Of a stretch of 64,000 bases of DNA, positions 23,191 to 35,691 are shown in pieces (within the stretch, counting starts at the first letter, position 1; each line of letters begins with the position of its first letter). The stretch is from Prosapia bicincta (Eukaryota; Arthropoda; Insecta; Hemiptera; Cercopidae). The stretch lies in NCBI GenBank assembly GCA_036971475.1, contig JBAIZL010000003.1, positions 86,155,542 through 86,219,541 on the forward strand. Reading direction: 5' to 3'. The position numbers and the translations under genes were made by a program. The notes beneath the pieces are model-generated. The model had not been told where the DNA came from, did no database searches, and saw only the letters and a list, made by a program, of their open reading frames with translations.

Positions 23191-23430
23191 ACGTTTAATC
23201 GTCTATACTATAATCACAATAAATATACACAACTCACAATTATAAAACTTTAATTTCACACGTGTTTCAATGACTTATGTCATCATCATCATCAGTGATG
23301 CTACAACAAACATATACTAATATATTCTATAATCACAATAAATATACACAACTCAATTATAAAACTTTAATTACATACGCGTTTCAATGACTTATGTCAT
23401 CATCATCAGTGATGCTACCACAAACTTTAA
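23190..23430 (-). repeat. Two tandem copies of a Penelope-like tail
   Basis: Two direct copies of about 120 bp share 'ataatcacaataaatataca', 'ttataaaactttaatt', 'cgtgtttcaatgacttatgt' or 'cgcgtttcaatgacttatgt', and catcatca(tca)gtgatgctac. On the - strand each reads CACTGATGATGA, an ATGAC/GTCAT hairpin, GAAAC(A/G)CGT and an A/T-rich tail. Tandem pseudo-LTR organisation is a known trait of Penelope-like elements. No coding part is attached. Confidence 0.55.
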
Positions 23431-23726
23431 CTTTAAAAAAATTAAACATACTTTAGTTCTTTACATAATATGTATAATATATTCTTTTGTACATATTACA
23501 TAAGATATCTTACGTAATATATTCGTTACATAATATATTATATTATATTATATACTTTGGTTAATGTTTATATGGCATTATCTTGAAACTGCAGACTTCA
23601 TGGGAGTTTCTAAATATACTGGAGTTACATTTACAAGTGTTATGTTTAATTAAAAATTGTTCTTCATATAGAGAATTCTCTATTAACCATTGCAACCTCA
23701 ACATTGTCACATTCACAGTATATATA

Positions 23727-24140
23727 CAGTAGAGTCTCGATAATTCGAGGTAGATAAAACCGACACCTCCTTGAAAACTTGGATTAATCGGAAATACATT
23801 CCTGAACTTTAGAAAAAATAGGGGTTCCAATGAACCCTAATAGTATAATTAAAAATGCACAAAACACATTTATAGAACTTTATTGATTACAGATTTTTCC
23901 TAAATATTAAGTTAAAAAATCTTGATAACATGGTTTTAGTTAAAATCTTCAAAAAACATCTTCCTCATTTGCCTGTTGATCTTCCTCATCAGCCAAAGCT
24001 CCAATATCTTCCATATCTTCAGATGACCTGATATTTCTAAAGAGGGATGATGGATGGGTGGGATGTATTTTAAAAGGCAGAGCATGTCCCTCTTCAAGTA
24101 GTTTATAACTCAAGGTCCATTGTATAGTTTGTTTTGATCT
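23727..24140 (-). mobile_element. pogo/Tigger transposon fragment (terminal repeat and transposase C-terminus)
   Basis: A pogo-type terminus cagtagagtctcgataattc begins at 23727 after TA. The adjacent sequence on the - strand encodes an acidic tail (MEDIGALADEEDQQANEEDV, about 24020-23950) like that of Tigger transposases. The rest of the element is not recognised beyond about 24.14 kb. Confidence 0.6.
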
Positions 24141-25387
24141 ACACGTTTTAATATGGCTAGGGAACCTACTTTACTGATTTTTAAAATTGTTTTTTAAAAG
24201 GCTCATCTTCATTCAATGAATGCTTGTAAAATATTGTCATTGGTTTGCTTTTCCTGTACTGCAATCATTTCATTTCATCCATTTAACATTATCGCCCTCC
24301 ACATTTTTCTTCGTAAGAATCACTACTTACGAAGTCACTTTCTTGCATTTTGATGAGCATAATATTTTTGTCTTGCTGTCTTTATTCCAAGTACCAGTCA
24401 TCTAGAATGTAAGTATTTTTTTCCCTCTTGCTAGGTCTATAGTACCAAAATCTACATCATTGGCCAGGTATGAATGCCATGAGGACATGAACTTTTAATC
24501 TATTATCTCAACTTGTGATTCTTCTGTAATTTTCAACAAAGTTAAGACAACAGTAACATTTCTATTTTGTCCAGTGCAGGTGTGACTGTACAGGGTGACA
24601 TGTTTCTGTTGCCTTTGTCTAATATGCTTATCTAAGATGATATCTTTGCTGTGTTTCAGGTTTTGTTTGGTTTTCATTACCCCATTCAACAGTCTTCTTA
24701 CATGTTATTCATATTAGGCTCAGGATTTAAATATTGTCTGTGGAGGTTGTCTCGTTTTGAAGTTTTGGGAACATATTAATGTGATCTATTACAACCTGTT
24801 TTTAGAAATTTGAAAACAAATACAACAAAACAATCATGTGCAACAAAAAAAAAAAAACAGTAACTGCAAAAGTACAGCAATTTACTTTCTACAAAAGCAC
24901 AATAGATGTTTAGATTCAAAGTGGTGCAAGCCAGACGTTTTCGTCTTACTCCAATATTGCACTGAATAATTTGTTGTTTGTGAGAGGGAATCTGGCCCTA
25001 AATCAAAATTTTTTAAAAATTACTTAACCACTATGATTCTAACCTCTCCAATTAACTTGAAGACATTCAATAAAAAAATAATATTCATCTCCTATATCTA
25101 ATTTATCCATAGTATAAAACCTTTTCAAAAGTTTCAATTTTTTTAACCCAAATGTGTTATTTTTTTATTTTTCATAGAAAAAATAAAATTGTGGAGTGTG
25201 TGCACTGTCAATATGCGTAATGACTCCAATCATTGTTCTACTGAAAATTAATGAATTATAGTTTCTTCAATTTGCCATTATCTTCAATTTAATCATTAGT
25301 TACATAACTTGTGATTTATTTATCAAAAATCATTAACATAATATGAAATACAACTATTCTTTGAGCTTAGCGTGTGAGGTTATGTTA
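24141..25387. other. Intergenic DNA, nothing firm
   Basis: Short open frames (for example 24220-24405 + and 24495-24689 -) lack recognisable motifs. May include further eroded Tigger sequence. Confidence 0.4.
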
Positions 25388-26080
25388 AAACAAATAAAAG
25401 GCATACACAAGACTCACAAATTAACCATTTATTGACTCATATGTGTTTCAATGACAAAGTGCCTGAGGTGTAGCAAGTGTCCTCTGAAATATATAGGCCA
25501 AACAAAAAGAAATATTAAAGTTAGGGCTAAAGAACATTTTTCCTAGGTTAAATATTACAGACCAGAAAAATCTGTGATGGTGAAACATTGTTAAGAGGGA
25601 AAGCATGAATTTAAAGTACACAATGTAACCCTGTTTAAAAACATTGTTAAGTGTAGTGAATTAGATACGTGGGAAATTGTATATTAATAGGAATAAAAAT
25701 AATATAATTGTAAATAATGAGTCAGTCCCTATTCAAATTTCTATATTAATGCAATTAGTGTGGCACAAGAAAATTTGATTGTAACTTTTTGGTTAAAATC
25801 TTGAAATTACAATAATACTGAAATATTGATTATCTATTTTGTTTATATCTAATTATGTGTATGTATAATGTTCGAAGTAATGTTAACTGTTGTTTTGACA
25901 GGTGGGCGTGGCAACACCCCCACAGTATAAATATAGAAAGTGTAACCTTACTTTCACCTTAGTTGTAAGTTAGAGTTTGTAGTAGCAACACCCACTGATG
26001 ATAATCACTTTGTCATAGAAACGCGTATGAGTCAATAAATAAATAATTTGGGAATCTTGTGTATGTCTTTTATTTGTTAT
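25388..26080 (+). mobile_element. Penelope-like element with GIY-YIG endonuclease remnant and inverted termini
   Basis: Outer arms of about 73 bp are inverted copies: 25391-25463 reads aacaaataaaaggcatacac..., and 26006-26078 is its complement with about 12 changes. Just inside, 25463-25560 encodes CLRCSKCPLKYIGQTKRNI and KVRAKEHF, the C..C..YIGQT.R....R..EH signature of GIY-YIG endonucleases fused to Penelope-like reverse transcriptases. Further pieces (VMVKHC, KHEFKVHNVTLF) follow with stops. The right end has cactgatgataatca, a loop and gaaacgcgtatgagtc. No reverse transcriptase is present. Confidence 0.72.
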
Positions 26081-29000
26081 AATATGGAATATTTAAACTC
26101 AATATTTCAAGCTTTATTACAGTAACAAATAAACACTTTTTTATACATTTATGTATGCACTAATTTGGTATGTCAGTATTATTTGTGATTAATGCATGTA
26201 CAGTAAAACTTTGTTTAAACCGTTAGTTTCTATTAACCCTCATTGCTGTGATAGCATAATAATATTATAATAACAAAGTGCTCTAAGATACAATGACTCG
26301 TTCGCTTTTTTTGTTAAGCTACATGAACTATTTCACTTGTAGGTTTATATTACTGTACACTATTTTGCCACATTTGTAGCTACTGTGCGGATGTTTTATC
26401 ATGTAATAAATAATTTTATTTGCTATTACAATCGTGCTTAATTTCTTTTCGCTCCTAAATATATTATATTGCTATGAGAGTGATGTCTGCCTATAATTTA
26501 ATTGATTTAGGAGGATTAATAGTGTTTCTATTATTCACTCAACCGTTACGGCCGCGGTCCTGACGGTGACGACTAATCAAGTTTTTAGTTAATACCTATA
26601 TTTTTACATACAACAAAAGAAGGATTTGAATTTACTTATCATTCTTTTAGCTGGTGGATAAAATGTAAAGTTTGTAACTGTTATCTATGGTTAATACCTG
26701 GTTATACAATTTTAAATATTGAAAATCTTTTACTTTTAATCCTTGAGTTGATTTTTTACAATTGTATAAAAAAGTTTACATTCTTCACACTTCTAGTTTA
26801 CCTATAAATGCTCAAATGTGCATATAGTTATTTTAAGTTTGAAACAATCTGTATTTATTTCTATGCTCATTGTAAGTCTTTGTGTAATACCACTATTAAA
26901 TTATTGTATATATTTATATTACTATTAATGCAAATCTAGTTTTTATACAAAATTCATTTTTTTTTTAATGTTACTGTTTTGCAGAATCATATTTTTATTT
27001 TTTTCCTTTGAGACTATATTGATTATTGAAATAATTATGTTATAGGTGATTTTATTATGGAGAGACAAAACTAGTTACTTTATTTAATGAAAACCAAGCT
27101 TTAAGAAATGTTGCTTCAAAAATCCTAATTTTTCCTAACACGCATTTTAACATAAATCTAGTTAAGAATTCTTACACCTAATATTTTAAATCTCAAAGTG
27201 CCAACTGTATTTTATGAATTAGCAAGACGAATTTTTTTATTTGCATAGTTTTCTTTAATAATTTTGGAAACACAAATTTGAAACCAAACCACTAAGTACA
27301 TTGTTCAGAAAATATGTCAGTTTCATAATTTTATTAAACGTATTTATCTTGCCAAACTAATAATCATACTTTGTGAACTATTATTTATTGATTATTATTC
27401 CTTTCTTCTGCCTACATGCTGAAATTTCTATTATTTTTTATTAAAACTATCTAAAAATGAAACGACAAGTCATTAATTAATTTAAAAGCAAAACTTTACA
27501 CTAGTACACTAATTTCAGAATCACTATTTGTTTATTTAACACAACATTCAAAAACTTCCACAATCAACACAAAATCATTCAAAAACTGTAGAACCGGTTT
27601 AAAATATACTTTTTCTAAAATGGAAATCTATACATCAGAAAAAACTGGTATTGTAGGATTGTTGCATTAATTATTGTCTCTACATTTTATTATGCAACTA
27701 TTTTATTCTATTTAATGTAGGAGTAATAATAATCACAGTATATCTTAATTGATTGATTATACTTAAACAGAAACACGATTGATCGATTTGTTAAGTTTTA
27801 GAAAGCAATCAATATATTTTATCAGCATATTTCAATAGTTTTAAACTATATATTTTAAATAAATTAAAAATTATTAATATAATAAACCAACAAATAAAAT
27901 AATTATAAATTTGTTTTGTTGTAATTGTGTCTACAGGGACAACTTTAAACTATTTGAAATGTCTTAAATTAGGTGTCTTCTAAAACTGAATTGCCAAGCT
28001 AAATCATAAAATGTTCTTATACATGAATAAGAACATTTAGTCATTTATATTGTTTTTTTGAAGTTGGTCGATGTAATTATCTTGGTTTGACTAAAGCATA
28101 AGAAATTATTTAAAGAACTAAGTAAAAACTATTACCTTTCTACGCTAATGCATTTCGAAACCATATATTGGCAAAGATTACCTGCTACTATTCGTCAGCA
28201 GAAGTTTAAGGAGTAATAGGTTAGGCTTTGTAAATAAAAATGTTTTAGCATAGTAAGTTAATATTTTTCACTTCTTTCTTTATGTAATGTTTTTTACAAG
28301 TTGAAAAATAATTCTCCCAATTATTTTACCTGATCTAAGAGGCAGGTCTTTATGAAAATGTATAGCAATTACTTGTTTTCACTTTATATTTATTGTTATA
28401 GTATAAGAATTTTGTGTGCAATGTTTTGTGAAGTACAAAAATATTCTAATTTTATAAATAATAAAATAAACTTTATAAATTAAAAAATTTTAACACATTT
28501 TTGTTTAAAAGTCTTAACCCATATTAATTTGCATAATTTCTGTTAATCATAACATTAAATATTTACAATTTTGCATAACAATGTAGATAAGAATTGTTTT
28601 ATTGTTTTTAATATTTTAAGCCTCAGCATTTAATGTATATATTAATATATATTGATATACATTTATTATTGCCTTTCCTGAGGTGTTCATGTTTTAGATA
28701 ACATCTGCCAACTAAAATTATTTATGTACTCACAAAAGCAAGAATAAAATTCACCAATTGAGGTTATAGTTGTTACATGTTGGAAAAACACATCAACTAA
28801 ATATAAGTTATGACAAACCTAGGGAAGGCAGAATATAAACGTACCCAATATACCTGTTTCATGTAAGAGTTTCTTTATAATAGCATTTTCTCTGTAACTT
28901 AATTCTTTTTTACTGCATTAAGGCAGAAGCTTATATAGATTGTAAACACCTGATGCGAGAGTGTGAGTTGCGTAGGAACATGAATCTCTTTAGTAATTAA

Positions 29001-31230
29001 GAAATGGAGGTGTTGTAGATTTCTTAAGGAGTAGACTCACTTAGATGAATGTTAGAAAATATTGTTCGGTATTTTTTTTTTCTTATGAAACTAAAATACT
29101 TTTATGGTAGTTAATAATAACTTGTCTTCCAGAAACTCCAGTATCAATGGAATAGTTTATTTAGCCATGTGGTATACAGTGTTTGTTGTGGCATTCAGAT
29201 ATTTCATTTTATTATATCAAAACTTGAAACCTATGAATTGTAAAGGAACGAATAATGGAAGTATACTGCCATGTTGCTGTTTAGGTAATATTTTGTTAAT
29301 ATCTTGCCTAATGGTCCAATTTTAATAGTATACTTTTAAGTGAAACCGTGTTGGGAAAATCAACATGGATTTGCTTCTGTTACTGATGTTGCTTATTTAT
29401 TTTAAAATGAATGGCTTGTAGAAAGGTTGTAAGATCCTGGACTATATTTTCTAATGCATTTACATATCCGTTTGTGAAAAGATTCATTCTTTATGATTTT
29501 CACTTTCTATGGTCTTCTTCACTGGAATGATTTTACAAACATTTGCAACTAATTCCATAAAATTTCACCAAAAATATCCAATTAGTGCTTTATGCTCTTA
29601 CCTCAGTCCAGAAAGATCAAAACCTTACAGTAAAAGGTTTGTCGAATATTTACATCTGGCTAATGTTATCACTGTATACATAGAAGTCGCATACCACTAC
29701 TATTTAAATTACGTTTAGCCTTCAGTTAAAAATTAATTCAGATGTTCAGTAAATTCCTTTATACTCACATTTGGTGAAACTAAAATTCCAAGACATGACA
29801 AACAATGTTTAAGAGAAATGTAATAAATTATTTCACGGTTACAATTAGCAGCTAGTTTATAAGGGGTTAAACTTTGTTTACTGTGTTTTCAATAGTTCTA
29901 CACAGATATATAACAAAAGTGAAACAGGAGTCACTGTTTATTTATAGACATTTTTTTCAGAAATAGTTATAAGATTCAGTATGTTTTGGGATATAAAAAA
30001 AATCTGGGTTATCATTGGATTAATGTGTGAGGGATGTGTTGAAAATATGGTGAATTGTAAGTCATATGAATCTTTTACACCCAAATGAAGATTTCTTAAA
30101 ACATTCTAGGTTTTATAGTCTCTTGTTTAAAAACCATCAGATGTAAACAAATATCGTATGAAAGTGTTGCTGTTATGTTTTAAAATTGAAATAAAAGTTA
30201 TGTGCTAAGACTAGAAAAGGCCAGATTGAAAAAATATATTTTGGTAAATTGAGTGAGTACATTCAATTTTCTTTTCCTTTGCATCATCATATAAGTTTTT
30301 GCTATTGATGCGTTTTTAGTGCCTCTATCAATCAGAACTAATTAAGTAGATAATTGATATGATTACTGCAAAAAAACATGTTCGCTCATAAAAAGCATGA
30401 AAAATTTAATGTTTATTTATAAAACTAGTGATATTTTTATATTTATGTAAAATGTCCAGAGCATAACAATTTTTTAAAAGTATGACTAATGCATTGTAAT
30501 TTGTTAAATATAATCATCAGCCTTAAAAAGGATATTTGTTTAATCTTGTTATATTTATCAAATATTTTAAATTACATTAGTCAACTCTATCATTTTGCAG
30601 TAGTAATTTGTAGTGGCAGGCACAAGTACAAGACAAACTTCAATAAAATCCCAAGAGTCTCTGTTTTAGCCATACGTTAACAGCCCTTGGCCCTCATCAC
30701 GACTAAAAATAACAAATATTGATATTTATAAATAACATATAAAAGTGCAAAATAAAATACGAGTAGCTGACAATAGCTTTGTTTCCATATTCCTCCCTGC
30801 TGACACTGCATAATCTCAAGGCCATCAAAACACCTCCATTTCTGACTTATACTTACAAAGAGCCCGTCTCGATATACAACTAAACAAACAGGTCTATTTG
30901 ACCTTGTACAACTATTAAACACAAGAACTTCATTTTGGACTTTTACGTGTTTATTATTTGTAATTTAAATATGATAAATGTTGTGTCCATGACGGATCTT
31001 CAGATATAATGATATTGGTGTGGATAATTATCCACCTTTACTATCTAGTCACCATGAACATTCAATTCCCAATAAAAAGCTCCAATCCTGAATAAATCAG
31101 GAAGGATGGCTGACAGTTAATTTGTGCTGGTATTTTTCAGCATCTGGGCAGGTATGATAGTTTCAGTAGGTTTTCTTATCTTATTTATTTATTATAATTT
31201 TTTCCTGTGTGGGTTAGTTTTTTTTTTTTA
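26081..31230. other. Long AT-rich intergenic stretch without recognised genes
   Basis: Mostly simple AT-rich sequence. Open frames at 29104-29325 and 29509-29718 have no recognisable domain or splice context, so they are not called. A GC-rich patch (gttacggccgcggtcctgac) occurs at about 26550. At 28120-28215 (-) a ctgctgacga ... tttcgaaatgc segment resembles the hairpin tails described elsewhere. 'cagtaaaactttgtttaaac' at 26201 could be a lone pogo-like terminus. Confidence 0.4.
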
Positions 31231-31234
31231 CAAG

Positions 31235-32069
31235 TATATTTTTATTGATGTTACAGAGCTGTTAATTCATTAGGATTGAATTCAGCTACGATGTTTGTAC
31301 CAGATAGTATAGCCTCCTTTACCATTTTATATGCAGCCTCATTGCCAGTTAAAGTTGACATTTGCTGGCAGCCATTAGAGAAGGCAGCCCATGAATTTCC
31401 TTAAGTCATGAGTGAATTCCATCAATGAACGAAGAGCCATCTTTCAGGATTACTTGAAATTACATAAAACAAGACTCTGCTCTGCCACCTCCAAAAGTTC
31501 ACAATTGAAGTTAAAGGCTACAGCTCTGGCACCAACGTTTTGTCGCTATTCTATATATATTGGAGTAACCAAGAGCTCTCCGGAACTTCCATTAGTTATT
31601 GTATCGTATCATCAAAAAAATCATCTGTATATGGGCGCATAAAGTTCTCTCTCGGTTACTGTCCAATGAGCCTTAGCCCTTTTGTTTTAATGTCAGTCGA
31701 ATCCTTACTGTATGGTTCTAGGAGGTTCATCATAATTTTACGTTCACAGGAACCATGGAAGTGAATATTGGCTTCTAGTAGATGTGAAACTTGTACTGAA
31801 GGCCAAGAACTTCTATAGTTGCTTAGTTGAATTGTACAAAGAACACATCTTGGTGTGTTACTGTTGGAATTGTAAAATGTTCCACTTACGATGTGTTCAG
31901 GAGCAAGACGTCTTGCCTTGTTAGTGAACTTTTTTTCGTTATACTTCATTCTATTCTCAAGGCTTCCTAGGCCACTCTTGTTGGTTGAAGATACTGCACC
32001 ATGTAATTTACGCAGTTCTTTTTTAATCTCGCCTAGGAAGTCTTTGAAGCAAGAGCCCAAATGAAGCAT
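31235..32069 (-). pseudogene. Possible LINE RNase H fragment
   Basis: On the - strand, about 31540-31480 gives VGARAVAFNFNCELLEVAEQ, like the beta-strand and NCE...A helix of LINE RNase H. About 31390-31255 gives a TGNEAAYKMVKEAI segment, like the terminal GNE.AD..AK.A motif. The upstream open frame (32069-31656, 137 residues) shows no clear motif but could be the post-RT linker. Several stops are present. Weak but internally consistent. Confidence 0.42.
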
Positions 32070-32573
32070 AATTCATAAGTAGTCGTATTAAACAACAATA
32101 TGATGTTAGGATAGCAATAAGGTCTGGATAAAGCTGAGAATCTTAATTAGTCCAAACTTTCAAAGCAATGGCAATACTTTGTATGATGGATCTGTAATAA
32201 CAATGTTTATGTTTACTTTTGCTAAGGGTTAAGGGAAATTAATGTATAGCTGAAACAAACAACTTTTATGATTTGGATTATAAATATTTGATTAAAGGTA
32301 ACATACTGTTCCTTACCCATTGCGGATTAAATGATTTGTGTTCCGAGTGACCCAGATGCTACAAATTAATTTTGAATTGAGTGGTCACAGCACCTGGATT
32401 GTGTTGAATACCAACTTAAATAATTTTATAATTGTTATTATAAGTAATAGTTTTATTAAAGTATTAATTAATTATTACTTAATAATAATTTAGTAATTAG
32501 AGGATAAATATTAAGTGATGATTTCTAATCATTATTAGTAAAAAAATAATTATGAATTGAAATTTTTAAAATA

Positions 32574-33665
32574 TAGTAAAGTCTTGATTATCCGTCGTAA
32601 ACGGGCCACTATGACGTCAGGTAAATAAAAATGTCGGATAATAGGGAAAAGTTAAAAAATCGGGTGTAACCAAGAAAGTTTTACAAATTAAGTTGGGAAC
32701 GTAGAGTATATTAAACAGTTTGCTAAGGTTTGACTCTAACAGTAAATATTAAAAATTCTGAATCTATGTGCGTTATGAAGATGTAAAACCTGTTCTGATC
32801 TTCCTCTGTTTCGCAGATGTTTGCCGTTTTCGGTCGCCTTGAAGTGTTATAACTGAGGCTTATTACAAATTTCAATTACCGAAGCATAGCCCGTAATCAC
32901 TCTTAAAGTTAACCCATTTATACAAGACAAACGCACAATTGTTTGTTTAATAATAATTAAGAAAACAGTATCAACATTTTTCACATATAATGCGTATTTA
33001 TTAGATTAAGGTTTATAAGTGGAATAACTGGCAATGGGTCACTTATGGGATCTACTGGCCGGGGCGTTCCCACCTATTCATCAGCCAAATAGTTCCTAAT
33101 CCCCAGCTACCTGGCTTGCCTCAGCTTATCCGAGACGGGATATAGGCAACAACTTAAAGTTACGCACTGTCTCCACACAGTTGAAAATTTGATCTCCAAT
33201 TAAGCTTTCTTTTTTAATAAAGAGTTGCAATATTTTATACAAATTCAATCATTTCTTCAAAGTTAGATGACAGTTCCTATTCACAAATATCTAACTGGCA
33301 GACTCCGTTATGTTTTCCCCCTGTCAAGCCACTCAACACTTGCTGTGAACTTTGCATCACCTTCACACTCTTAAAGAACACCATTTTTCTATTTCCAATA
33401 GTCTTATTCCAATCTCCTACTGATAGTGTTCCAACACCATAGTCATCAGCAACCTTCTGCATTGACCTCTCCTTTATCAAGTGATTTTATTGCATTGATT
33501 CTACGACCTTTCTTTTCTTTGCCAGAATAACGTAATAATCAATGAATCTATGAATAGAAACAATAACAATGACTCAAAACACTAGAGTAACACCTACTCT
33601 TTAGAAACACTCCATAAAACAAACGGTGTCAGATAATCGAAGGTTGGATAAGCGAGACTATACTG
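32574..33665 (-). mobile_element. Internally deleted pogo/Tigger transposon
   Basis: Left terminus (g)taaagtcttgattatccg and the complement of its right terminus tacagtatagtctcgcttat are both flanked by TA. On the - strand, 33550-33277 encodes the N-terminal HTH: KKGRRINAIKSLDKGE and, in another frame, KVADDYGVGTLSVGDWNKTI. The catalytic domain is absent. At 1.09 kb it is less than half the length of an autonomous Tigger. Confidence 0.82.
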
Positions 33666-33668
33666 TAA

Positions 33669-35337
33669 TAACATGAAAAATAGATAAGTTAATTAAAAAT
33701 TATATTATACTTATGGTTTGATTCTAAGCAGTTCATTGTAGGCCCCCTCCTTATACCCACACAACTAATTTTTCACTTTACAATTGTAAAAACACTGAAA
33801 TAATTTCAAAAACATATTTACACTAATTACATTATAAAAACTACTTGGACACAGTCCCACTAAACTGTCTACATCCTTACCTGAAGCATGGAGATAATAA
33901 CACATTCACAAGGGTCACGCAAACTAAACATGCCCAACAATGTCCGCAATGGGTTAAAATCCTGATACTGCAAATATTTTAAGGTTGACTAGTAACATAT
34001 GGAAGAAATATAAATTCCAAATTATTAAGTAAAAACTTTTTCTGATTTTCTATTAGTTATTAAAAATAATTCAACAGATTTTGTATTAATATTGTGTCTT
34101 AGAAGTAAACGATTTGTCTAATTTTTTAGAGAAGTTTTTTTTGTGAACACATAATAAAATTGTTTTTATTGCTTAAAGCTGTTTCTATTTTTTGTAACAC
34201 ATGTTTTGTTTTTTAGTTGATACTTTCTAACCAAATCCCTCCAAAATTGTAATTTTTTTGGGTAAGTTATCTTAATCGGTTGGAATTTTTATTGGTTTAT
34301 ATTTTAAAAATAAAAGGTTTAAAAAAATTAGAAAGTAAAATTAGTTTAAAGGCTTACATTATATATCAAAGTAAATTTTTCATATTTACTTCAAAATCAT
34401 TTTTTTACAACAGATGTAGGGGAAAATAAACGAGGTTAATATCATTATTATTTTACCACAGAGATAAATACATGTAAAAGATAGCTATTTTGATAACGAG
34501 GTTAAAAACAATAAAGCATTATTTTTTAAAGTATTAATATGTAGCACACAAAAATGCAATGGGGAATAACACTACTATCTAAATTCAATATTCCTCATAA
34601 ATTTCATATTACTCCTGTACCTTGTTACAGAGTTGGCTTTATATTGAGATCATTCACAAAGATCAACATTTGTCTTCTGGTGCAATATCAATTTTACTAC
34701 AGCAAACTCCAACTTAATATTTGTAAAAATGATTATTTATAAATGTCTTACAAAAGAACACAAAACGTAGTACTCAAGACACAAATATTTAAATTTGTAC
34801 TCCTTTATATTTCAACAACACAAAACAGGAATTTCAATGTTTACCATTTTTTATAAAAAAGTACATAGTTATAACTAAATAATATAACTTGTGTTGTCCA
34901 AATATATGAGTAGATAATGAAGTTTATGTGTTATCTTTTCTTTATGAATTATAATTTTCAAACAAAACAATATGCCAATTTATTTACATTCAATATCACG
35001 TATCTTTAAATTATTTTTATAATACAATAAAGAAACTGTTTATTCGGTAAGTAATATAGACAACTGCTGTCTTGAGTGATGCCACGCTAGACAGTTGACA
35101 TGTTGCCTAACAATTAAAACAAGCTGTTTTCGTCAAATTGCAAAACCTCTTCCTGGAATTGCCGCTTACACCATTGTAGAAATTTCCAGTAAGAATAATT
35201 TTGTTCCGTTCGACTAGCTCACCTACAGTGAGAACCAGATGTTGATGAGTTTAAATAATTTCTATTGTTGGGGAACATGGAAAACAATTTAAAGTTCTTT
35301 TAGTTTAAAAGTACTTGAAAACAAATACTTATCTCGA
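33669..35337. other. Intergenic DNA downstream of NUP50
   Basis: AT-rich; nothing recognised. A 62-codon open frame at 34554 has no motif. Confidence 0.5.
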
Positions 35338-35343
35338 TTTATT
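35338..35343 (-). terminator. Candidate NUP50 polyadenylation signal
   Basis: Complement reads AATAAA, about 42 bp beyond the NUP50 stop codon, implying a very short 3' UTR. No transcript evidence. Confidence 0.55.
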
Positions 35344-35384
35344 TCAAAATCATTATTACATAAACAATTTAATGGGAAATTCAT

Positions 35385-35691
35385 TTAATTTTTATATTGT
35401 TCTAATGTTTGTAAAAGTGCATCTGCTTCTTCTGAAGTTTTAACTCGTAAAAGTACAGTTGTTGGTGGTGGTTTTGTATCTGGTGTAGGTACACAGACAA
35501 GCATTACATTATTCTTTCCCATTCGTTTCATAGGAATGCTACTACCTAACAGTACATTAACCAAAATATTTCCAAGAACTGTATCAGCACGTACTATTAA
35601 CTGGTATTTAGCCTCGCCCACTTTTTTAATGTATAAGGTTCCTACACCACGATCTGCGTAGCTTGAATCTTTCTTTACAAAAACCTTACAT
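35385..35691 (-). CDS. NUP50: NUP50 terminal exon: Ran-binding domain and stop
   Basis: Acceptor tttgtttcag at 35692-35701 (complement). The exon completes the split Arg codon and encodes [20 protein letters not shown], then [35 protein letters not shown] and [20 protein letters not shown], ending KN and stop. V.V....YA.RGVG.L..K and the LG.ILVN block are typical of RanBP1-type domains in NUP50. Confidence 0.96.

Noticed and set aside
23561..23830. 89-codon - strand open frame
   Set aside because: It crosses a pogo-type terminal repeat and has no domain; chance frame.
26015..26060. Confident hammerhead ribozyme call
   Set aside because: ctgatga and gaaac boxes are present, but a proper stem II between them and a cleavable stem III/stem I arrangement could not be drawn by eye; kept only as a hypothesis.
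29104..29718. Two + strand open frames of about 70 codons
   Set aside because: No recognisable motif, no splice-site context and AT-rich composition like the surroundings.
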